Shown here piece after piece: positions 4,916 through 11,715 of a stretch of DNA of 11,715 nt. The notes beneath the pieces are model-generated. The model searched no databases. It was not told the origin of the DNA and saw nothing but the letters and a program-made list of their open reading frames with translations. Position 1 is the stretch's first letter; every line of letters begins with the position of its first letter. Position numbers and translations under genes: made by a program. This DNA comes from an uncultured Ruminococcus sp. (GTDB taxonomy: Bacteria; Bacillota; Clostridia; Oscillospirales; Ruminococcaceae). The stretch spans positions 1 to 11,715 of the forward strand of contig UQEM01000073.1 in NCBI GenBank assembly GCA_900540005.1, read 5' to 3'.

Positions 4916-7900
4916 GATTTTTCCGTCGAGACTTGTCACTGCTTCTGTACTGCCTATGTTGTTGAAGTGATAGAACAGAACCTCGTTGTCATATTCCTGC
5001 GAAATAAGTCCGATACCGTAAACGAAATATGTGGTTTTGCTGTCTGTTGATGCTGTAAGGATCCTTGTTAGCGAACCCGTGCTGTCAATTACATATTCTG
5101 TCTTGATTTTGTCTACGGTCTTGCTGATACGGTTATTTTCCGCATCATAAGCGTAAGTTGTTCCGCCCGCTGAAACGAGTCTGTTTCTACAGTCGTACTT
5201 GAAGTCCGCCATTTTGCCGTTAAGCGGTCCGTAGATCATGTTTCCGTCAGCGTCGTACTTAACAGTTTCATCGTTGTACTTTACAAGCTGATTGTTTTCA
5301 TTATAGACCATTTCGGCGCTGTTCAGGCCTGTTACGCCCATTGCGTTTGTTGTATCAATGTTTGTAATGTTGCCTGACTCATCATATGCATAATCACGCT
5401 GACAAATAACAACTTCGCCATTTACATCAGATTGTGAAATTAATCTGCCTGCTTTATCATATGTTCTTGTTTCAACACTGCCGTCAGGACGAGTTGTCTT
5501 TGTAAGTCTGCCGTTTCCATTATATTCGTATGATGTAATATTTTCGTCCCAGTCTGTTACAGTTTCAATGTTGCCGTTTTTATAATAGCTGTAGCGAACG
5601 ATTTTGCCGCCGGGATATGTCAGAGTTACCAGATTACCAAGCTGATCATAAGAATAATCGATCGTATTTCCTCTGAAATCGGTATACTTTGTCACAAGAT
5701 TCATCTCATTGTATTCACGTGTGATCGTACCGTTCTCATCGGTTACAGTAAGCACGTTTCCGTTGCCGTCATAGGTATAGGAAACCGTACCTATCTCATC
5801 TGTAAAGCTCTTTATCCAGCCGTTTTTGTAATAGGTGTAAGAAGTTTTCTGACCTCTTGCATTTTCAGCTTCTTTGAGTAAACCAACAGCGTTATAAGCA
5901 TACTTATTTTGGCTTCCGAGAGCCGTTACAGACTCAATGATCCTGCCCATGCTGTCGTAGCTGTACTCGCTTCTGCCGCCATTCGGGTCGATCTGAGCTG
6001 TAATTCTGCCAACCTGATCGTACTCATATGAAGATGTTCCGTTTTCCGCATCAACAACACTTGTAAGACGTCCTGCCTTATCATATGAATAACCTGATTC
6101 TGCCTCACGAGCCGAATTTAGATTTTCAATTTTTTTGATAAGATTTCCTACGCTGTCATAATTATACTGAGTTTCGATTCCGAGTGCATCTGTTGTTGAA
6201 ACAAGGTTGTTAAGCTCGTCATATGAATTGCTCTGAACTGCATTTCCGTAAGCGTCAAACAACTTTGTGACGTTTCCGGCTTCGTCATATTCCGTAATAA
6301 ATTCGTTGTCTTCTTCATCAGTGTACTTATTTACTCGGCCTGCTGCATCGTACTCATAGAAAATACTTACATTCTCGCCGTTATGATTTGTCGTTACCTG
6401 AATCGGTAGTCCCTCATTATTGTAACTGAAGGTTATAACCTGACCTGACGGGAGTGTTATCTGCAAACAGTTTCCATTTGCATCATATCCATCACACGCC
6501 GTAATATTGCCGTTAGCATCCTTTACAGTAAGAATTCGACCATAAATATCATAAGTGTATTCAGTCTTATTTCCCTCTGCATCGGTCACTCTGATAACGT
6601 TTCCGTTTAAGTCATATTCTGTAATTGTTGAATTTCCCAAACCATCAGTAATTTTTGTAATTCTCCACGATTTATCATATTCATAGCTTTGAGTTGTTCC
6701 GTCTGCAAATGTAGTCTTTTTCAGCTTACCGTTTGGATAATACTCATTGGTTTGAATGCATTTTTCATCACCATTTACGGCAGTTATTGTTTTTACATTT
6801 CCAACTGCATCATATGTGTATTCGCTTATTTCACCCTCTCCGTTCACACTCTTGACGACGTGTCCGGCGGCATCATACACATTGCTCAAAATCGTATCAT
6901 CGGGAGCTGTTTGAGAAGTAAGTCTGCCCTCATTGTCATAAGCAAATTTTGTAATCCCCTTTGCCGTTTCAAGCTGTGTTATGAGGTTATTTCCGTCGTA
7001 TGTATAATTAACAGTATCGCCTCTGCGGTCGGTTACAGACGTTTTATTTCCTCTGCCGTCATAGGTGTACGAAATTGTTCCGTCAGATGTTGTTTCACTG
7101 ATAATCCGATTAAGATTATCGTATTTGTACGCCGTTTTGTTTCCGTCACGATCCGTAACAGATGAAATATTACCGTTTGCGTCATATTCCGTGAGAATTT
7201 CATTTCCCAAAAAATCCGTAACCGAAGTCAATCGTCCATTTGTATACTTATAGAATTTTGTACCCAATCCCTCGATTGTTTCCGAAACGACCTGAGCATT
7301 ATCGTTGTATACATACGACTTTTTAGCGCCTGAATTTTCGCTTATCGTTTCAAGAAGATTATCCAAATTGTAGGTATAAGTATTTTTTTCGCCGTTCGGA
7401 CCTGTTACGCTTGTAATATTGCCATTCTTATCATATGTCATTTTTGTGACATAGCCGGACGGATCCTTAACGGACGTTACCCAATTATGATCATCATAAG
7501 TATATGAAGTTTTGTTTCCATGCGCGTCTGTTTCCGTTGTTAAATTGCCGTTTTTATCGTAAGAATAGCGTGTTACATTTCCGTTCTGATCGGTATATGA
7601 TGTAACGTGACCAAGGCTATCGGAAACAAAAGTTACCTGATGCGAATTTTTATTTGTTTCAGCGTCATGAATGTTATTTCTGTCAGTCGCCGTTACGGTA
7701 AGACTTCCACCTTCTTCTCCCTCATAATAAAAATAAGTCAAAGGAGTGCTTTCGTTGCCGTCGTCCTGTTCGATCACTCTGCCGTATTCATCATATTTAT
7801 TGATTACATACGGTCTTTCCTCGCCTTCAACAGTAGCGGAAATCAAACGATTATTTTCATCATAGCTGTAACAAACAGATTCGCCCATTACATTTGTGAT

Positions 7901-10900
7901 TCTTGAAACAAGCTCGTTTTCATAAGCAATTACAGCTTTTCTGCCGTTTTCATCCGAAACAGACGTGATCAATCCAGAATTATTATAATTAAGAATCAAT
8001 TTGGTTCCCGTTATAGTTTCAGTAATTGTTACACTGTTTTCTGAATGCTCGAATGTCACGGTTTTGCCGTTAGGATTAATTGTCTTTATAAGTTTTCCCG
8101 TTTCATCGAACACGTTTTTTGCTCCGCCTGGCGCAGTGAGAGTATATGTGCCATCATCGTCTCTGTATAGCTTAAATTCATCGGTTTCGGTACTTATTGG
8201 AATATAATTTTTGTAACCGGTATCATCGGATTCTTCAACTGCTATTTCACCATTAACGATCGTTCCGTCAACTTTTCTGATAACAGAATTTTCACTTATA
8301 AACGTTGCGTAATTCGTAGGATTCCAATGAACATTTATATAATTTCCGTCAATATCAAGATACGTTTCATAATCGTGACTCCAACCATATCCCAAATTTC
8401 CTTTAAATTCAGAATTTATGGAATTGTAATTCAGAGTAAACGGAAGTTCCGATTCACCCATAACAGCTATCGAAGTTATACTATCAATAAATCCGCCCAT
8501 AGTCATATCAACAGGATCAGCCCATGTATCCGCTACGATTTCATGCTTAACGTTATACTTTGTTACATGGCTTGGAATAGGCGAAATATGCACCTTAACA
8601 TTAGTAGTATCAGTCCATTCCTTAACAACGGAATCTATGAGCTTATAATAAACTTCTTCAGGATTTCCGGGAGCGGAAAATGTCGTTTTATACGTTCCGT
8701 AAACAACGTCTCCCGGCTCGAAAATTCCTACACGAATTGACTGACCGTTCGTTATTACAGGAATAGATTTGCACTCGTTTGCTTCGGATATCTGATAGCA
8801 GGCTCCCTTATCGACAAATTTTTCAGACGATCCATCAGGATAAATTACAGTTATATCCTGATCATAACCGGGATTCGTATATGCTCCGAATGATGTTCTC
8901 AGATTATAGAAAGTATCCGAACTCTCATTTTTGACCGCAAACTGTATATAGTAATCTTTGCCGATGTACGCTGCCGATTCGGGATAAACATAGATATTAA
9001 TTCCGTCTCCCGCGCCTACCGTAAACGGCGTTTCCGTAGTGAAATTCGCCCTTACTGGGGCGCTGAAAGGCATAAGCGTTCCACTGAAATCAGCGTCAAG
9101 AGAATATTGACCTTTTTTATCTCCCTTAATTGCCCAACTTACGGTTTTCTTTTGACCTCCTGCAATATCATCCATGCTCTGCGTTAACGTCTGTTTTTTG
9201 GTTGTAGCCGCAAGCGAAAGTCCGTCCGGAAGATTTAGTTTTGCCGTACAGTTTTTAATAACAAATTCAGGTGAATTTGCATTGTTAATTACGCCCAAAT
9301 CAACAGCATAAATATCTTTCATAAATGAAATAATTTCTGTTGTTCTGACATATGCAAGAATCGGTATATCTTCTTCGGTTTCTTCTGTTTGGTATATGAT
9401 AGGCTTAATTTGTACATTGCTTCCGTCGCTGAGTTTTACCGAGCCGGATGAACTGCTTCCGATAAATCCGCCTCCGCCGTACCCGCCGCCTCCGAAGCCG
9501 CCGCCGTATCCGCCGCCGCCTCCAACGTAATGATACTCGATATACGTCGGGATCGGTTCCTGTGCAAAAGTCAATTCGATTGTAAACGTATAGCTGTGAT
9601 AGTTGGCAGGATTGTTAAAATCGATTCCCGCTTCGATCATTTCCGCAAGACTCATGCGATGTACTTCAAGAATTCCCGTTACAAGCTCTCCGCTCTGCAA
9701 TGTAATCTTCAATTTTTCATTGTCCATTGTGGAGCTTACGAAAACGTCTGCGCTTTCGGGAAGATACCCGTCTTTATATGCGGCTATTTTTTGATTTCCT
9801 AACGGAAGCGCAGCATTTACAATTCCGTTCGAATCAGTTCTGAAGCTTTTATTATTACTGTCATCACCCGAATACAGATATACATACGCTGATTTTAACG
9901 GCTTTCCACTGCTGTCAACAACTTCGACCTGAACATTTCCATAATTTGATTTTTCGTGAATTACTACGCTGATTTTGGTACTGTTGCTGTTTTCCGCAGC
10001 GTCCTCTACAGTAAGTTTTGCCTCATATGTTCCAGCTTCCTTGTAAATATATGTATTTCTTATTCCGTAAATTGTATCGCCGTTTCCGAGTTCCCACGTG
10101 AAATTCGTGATTCGTACATTATCTGTACAATCGGAACCGTCAAATGTTATTTCGTAGCCTGCAACACCGTAAAGCTGCTCGTCAACCGATATCTGCGGCT
10201 TGATTTCATCCACATCGCCGGGTCTGATATTAGCGCTTAATCCTTCACTTGAATTTCCTGTTTTATCGTATGCCGCTATTTTGTAGACATAGGTTTTATC
10301 GGGAGTAACGTCATTGTCAACGTACTCGTTTTCTCTTGTATCGCCAATACAAGAATACTTTTCCTCAGAATTCGCTTTTCTGTAAACACGATAGAAATCA
10401 AAATCCTTTTCCGTATTTTTGCTCCAGTTCAGATTCAATTTCCAGTTGCCCTGAGTCAATTCGATAACAGGTTTTTTAGGCGCGGTAAAGTCAAATGTAA
10501 ATTCGGCAGTAAACGGATCGCTGGACAATCCACTTACATCGTATGCGACCGCTTTCAAGATATATTTATCTTCTTCAAATCCATCCGTTTTCCAATCGAA
10601 CTCCTTGGATTGATATGAGGAATCCATTTTCAGAGATTTTATATCATGCCATATATTATTCGGATCATCTGCCTTTTTGTATGAGATTTCAACATGATCG
10701 AGTTTAAAGTTATCCGATGCAACGACTTCAATTTTGGGATCGGACGGTAAAACTGTTCCCGATGTATAATTGAATCCATGTACTTTGGGAGCGGCTATAT
10801 CTTCTTCAGATTGCGTTATCGCACAATTTGATTCTTTGCTCTTGTTTCCAGCCGTGTCCACTGCAACAATTTTATATGTGTAAAATGTGCCGAAAGTTAC

Positions 10901-11677
10901 ATTGCTATCGTAGTAATCCTTCGTTAAGCAGTCGGCAATTTTGGAAAACTCGCTCTTATCTCCGTCGCATCTGTAAATTTCAAACGACTTAATATCATTA
11001 TCAGAAACAGTCCATGTAAGATGTACGCTTCCGCTTCCTCCGTCTGCATTCAGATCAGTTATGGCATTGGGAGCTGTACGGTCAATCCTGAACTTATTTA
11101 TGCAGACTTCTCCGGAATTTCCGGACGTATCGGTAACTTCCGCTTCAACATAAACCTCTCCTTCGGGCATTTCAGAAACATCAAATATATATGTGAAAGT
11201 TTCCGAAGCATTTTTCTTTTCAGCTGTAATTTCCTTTAGATCAGTCCACGTTTTTTCTTCCGAAGAATCATAGGAATATCTTAATTTCAAGCTGTCAATT
11301 CCGATATTGTCAGCACCTGTGACTGAAATATTTATTTTATCACTGAATGAGGACGAAGATGGTCTGAAAACGCTTATTCCCGGTTTTATGGCGTCAGATG
11401 TTGTTGTCAGCGTTATTTCGTCGGAATATTCGCCGATATTTCCAAGATTGTCATATCCTACTACTCTGAACGTATACGCTGTATCAGGCTTAAGACCTTC
11501 AACGTGCATACCGGTTATCTGAGAAGTAGTTCCGACCTCCTTAAAATCATTTTCTCCGATTTTCTTTTCAACGGCAAACCAGCCGAAATCGCTTTCAACT
11601 GCATCTTGCCAACGAATACTTACAAACGAAGAATTAGCCGTACAATTTTCTTCATCGATTATTATCTTGCTTATTCC
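4913..11677 (-). CDS. RHS/YD-repeat polymorphic toxin shell, N-terminal and central part (5' truncated, ends at an internal stop)
   Basis: The reading frame encodes about 2,255 genuine residues; the first five, MYKRQ, come from adapter sequence, so the true start and any signal peptide are missing. Domains in order (approximate residues): FN3 6-97, Ig-like 100-205, FN3 206-295, Ig-like 296-400, FN3 401-495, PKD-like 497-578 (WELGNGD then GTYEAKLTVED), carboxypeptidase-regulatory-like 583-665, Gly-rich linker 724-743, RHS entry box near 1080-1120 (LPFTLNYNS, LGYGWSHDYET), then YD repeats from about 1200 to the end. RHS shells of this type form a large cocoon that encloses a C-terminal toxin. 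The FN3 and PKD modules suggest a surface-exposed or secreted protein, which is inference. Translation stops at TAA 4913-4915, just before a conserved EYGPYGE segment, so as drawn the shell lacks its tip. The same frame resumes immediately afterwards. Confidence 0.93.
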   Translation of the reverse strand, partial: GISKIIIDEENCTANSSFVSIRWQDAVESDFGWFAVEKKIGENDFKEVGTTSQITGMHVEGLKPDTAYTFRVVGYDNLGNIGEYSDEITLTTTSDAIKPGISVFRPSSSSFSDKINISVTGADNIGIDSLKLRYSYDSSEEKTWTDLKEITAEKKNASETFTYIFDVSEMPEGEVYVEAEVTDTSGNSGEVCINKFRIDRTAPNAITDLNADGGSGSVHLTWTVSDNDIKSFEIYRCDGDKSEFSKIADCLTKDYYDSNVTFGTFYTYKIVAVDTAGNKSKESNCAITQSEEDIAAPKVHGFNYTSGTVLPSDPKIEVVASDNFKLDHVEISYKKADDPNNIWHDIKSLKMDSSYQSKEFDWKTDGFEEDKYILKAVAYDVSGLSSDPFTAEFTFDFTAPKKPVIELTQGNWKLNLNWSKNTEKDFDFYRVYRKANSEEKYSCIGDTRENEYVDNDVTPDKTYVYKIAAYDKTGNSSEGLSANIRPGDVDEIKPQISVDEQLYGVAGYEITFDGSDCTDNVRITNFTWELGNGDTIYGIRNTYIYKEAGTYEAKLTVEDAAENSNSTKISVVIHEKSNYGNVQVEVVDSSGKPLKSAYVYLYSGDDSNNKSFRTDSNGIVNAALPLGNQKIAAYKDGYLPESADVFVSSTMDNEKLKITLQSGELVTGILEVHRMSLAEMIEAGIDFNNPANYHSYTFTIELTFAQEPIPTYIEYHYVGGGGGYGGGFGGGGYGGGGFIGSSSSGSVKLSDGSNVQIKPIIYQTEETEEDIPILAYVRTTEIISFMKDIYAVDLGVINNANSPEFVIKNCTAKLNLPDGLSLAATTKKQTLTQSMDDIAGGQKKTVSWAIKGDKKGQYSLDADFSGTLMPFSAPVRANFTTETPFTVGAGDGINIYVYPESAAYIGKDYYIQFAVKNESSDTFYNLRTSFGAYTNPGYDQDITVIYPDGSSEKFVDKGACYQISEANECKSIPVITNGQSIRVGIFEPGDVVYGTYKTTFSAPGNPEEVYYKLIDSVVKEWTDTTNVKVHISPIPSHVTKYNVKHEIVADTWADPVDMTMGGFIDSITSIAVMGESELPFTLNYNSINSEFKGNLGYGWSHDYETYLDIDGNYINVHWNPTNYATFISENSVIRKVDGTIVNGEIAVEESDDTGYKNYIPISTETDEFKLYRDDDGTYTLTAPGGAKNVFDETGKLIKTINPNGKTVTFEHSENSVTITETITGTKLILNYNNSGLITSVSDENGRKAVIAYENELVSRITNVMGESVCYSYDENNRLISATVEGEERPYVINKYDEYGRVIEQDDGNESTPLTYFYYEGEEGGSLTVTATDRNNIHDAETNKNSHQVTFVSDSLGHVTSYTDQNGNVTRYSYDKNGNLTTETDAHGNKTSYTYDDHNWVTSVKDPSGYVTKMTYDKNGNITSVTGPNGEKNTYTYNLDNLLETISENSGAKKSYVYNDNAQVVSETIEGLGTKFYKYTNGRLTSVTDFLGNEILTEYDANGNISSVTDRDGNKTAYKYDNLNRIISETTSDGTISYTYDGRGNKTSVTDRRGDTVNYTYDGNNLITQLETAKGITKFAYDNEGRLTSQTAPDDTILSNVYDAAGHVVKSVNGEGEISEYTYDAVGNVKTITAVNGDEKCIQTNEYYPNGKLKKTTFADGTTQSYEYDKSWRITKITDGLGNSTITEYDLNGNVIRVTDAEGNKTEYTYDIYGRILTVKDANGNITACDGYDANGNCLQITLPSGQVITFSYNNEGLPIQVTTNHNGENVSIFYEYDAAGRVNKYTDEEDNEFITEYDEAGNVTKLFDAYGNAVQSNSYDELNNLVSTTDALGIETQYNYDSVGNLIKKIENLNSAREAESGYSYDKAGRLTSVVDAENGTSSYEYDQVGRITAQIDPNGGRSEYSYDSMGRIIESVTALGSQNKYAYNAVGLLKEAENARGQKTSYTYYKNGWIKSFTDEIGTVSYTYDGNGNVLTVTDENGTITREYNEMNLVTKYTDFRGNTIDYSYDQLGNLVTLTYPGGKIVRYSYYKNGNIETVTDWDENITSYEYNGNGRLTKTTRPDGSVETRTYDKAGRLISQSDVNGEVVICQRDYAYDESGNITNIDTTNAMGVTGLNSAEMVYNENNQLVKYNDETVKYDADGNMIYGPLNGKMADFKYDCRNRLVSAGGTTYAYDAENNRISKTVDKIKTEYVIDSTGSLTRILTASTDSKTTYFVYGIGLISQEYDNEVLFYHFNNIGSTEAVTSLDGKI
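4916..8090 (-). repeat. YD-repeat region of the RHS shell
   Basis: About 1,000 residues of tandem units of roughly 20-21 residues follow the pattern YxYDxxGNLTxxTDxxGN, for example TRYSYDKNGNLTTETDAHGN and TSYTYDDHNWVTSVKD. By length this is about 45-50 units. DNA copies are diverged rather than identical, so this is protein-level repetition. In known structures such repeats form a spiralling beta-sheet shell. No unit is frameshifted, so the region was under selection until recently. Confidence 0.93.
9464..9523 (-). repeat. Gly-rich low-complexity linker in the RHS shell
   Basis: Twenty codons encode a run of glycines punctuated by Tyr and Phe (GGGGGYGGGF, then GGGGYGGGGF), residues about 724-743. 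It appears as a (GGC)n-type, locally GC-rich tract. It joins the N-terminal FN3/PKD part to the domain preceding the RHS entry box and is probably a flexible hinge. Confidence 0.9.
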
Positions 11678-11710
11678 CTGTCTCTTATACACATCTGACG
11701 CTGCCGACGA
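11678..11710. other. Illumina Nextera transposase adapter (non-genomic contig end)
   Basis: The 33 bases begin with the Tn5 mosaic end CTGTCTCTTATACACATCT and continue GACGCTGCCGACGA, the reverse complement of the Nextera Read 1 adapter as I remember it, without mismatch. The last five bases (11711-11715) sit where the i5 index would be. Translated on the minus strand from GTG, the mosaic end gives MYKRQ, a known artefactual N-terminus in assembled metagenomes. Genomic sequence ends at 11677. Confidence 0.97.
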
Positions 11711-11715
11711 ATAGC

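Noticed and set aside
6689..7165. Plus-strand frames of up to 158 codons opposite the RHS gene (also 7607-7906, 8327-8740, 9530-9802, 4622-5050)
   Set aside because: All are shadows of the YD-repeat or FN3 coding sequence; compositions are implausible (runs of Ile, Ser, Val, Phe) and no start signals are seen.
4916..8090. Regularly spaced similar DNA motifs that might suggest a CRISPR or minisatellite
   Set aside because: Periodicity is about 63 bases, entirely in frame, with diverged copies encoding YD repeats; there are no identical repeats with unique spacers.

Overview
The window is one accessory locus, all on the minus strand (read right to left): a very large RHS/YD-repeat polymorphic toxin gene followed by a chain of toxin-immunity cassettes and a rho-independent terminator. 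Moderate to low GC, purine-rich ribosome binding sites, and an RHS shell with FN3, PKD and carboxypeptidase-regulatory-like domains suggest a Gram-positive anaerobe of the Bacillota, perhaps a gut or rumen clostridium. That taxonomy is inference; no housekeeping gene is present. The right end is not genomic: bases 11678-11710 are an Illumina Nextera adapter, so the RHS gene is cut off by the contig end and its apparent N-terminus (MYKRQ) is an artefact.

Layout, in transcription order. (1) 11677-4913: N-terminal and central RHS protein: FN3 and Ig-like modules, PKD, a carboxypeptidase-regulatory-like domain, a Gly-rich linker, the RHS entry box and about 1,000 residues of YD repeats. (2) An in-frame TAA at 4913-4915, after which the same frame continues without further damage through the end of the RHS core, a hydrophobic segment, a complete Hint autoprocessing domain and toxin tail 1 (to 3434). 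(3) Immunity gene 1 (3431-2925). (4) Cassette 2: degenerate Hint remnant B, toxin tail 2 (unrelated), immunity 2 (to 1933). (5) Cassette 3: truncated Hint, toxin tail 1 again, immunity 1 again (to 826), identical in DNA to the first copies. (6) Cassette 4: Hint remnant A, a 33-residue stub tail, and a frameshifted third immunity-like gene (to 113). (7) Terminator at 55-22.

The logic fits the known rule for Rhs/CDI-type polymorphic toxins. One expressed shell carries the current tip with its immunity gene just downstream. Displaced or spare tips are kept as orphan modules, each headed by a fragment of the conserved pre-tip sequence (here the 3' half of Hint) that can serve as homology for recombination. 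The DNA from the middle of Hint leftward looks more AT-rich than the RHS core, as expected for exchangeable tips. The most interesting points are the repeated cassette (1,265 identical bases at a spacing of 2,099), the unrecognised toxin 2/immunity 2 pair, the nonsense codon that would disarm the main toxin, and the shared damage in both Hint remnants. The adapter and the long exact repeat mean the assembly should be checked before biological conclusions are drawn.
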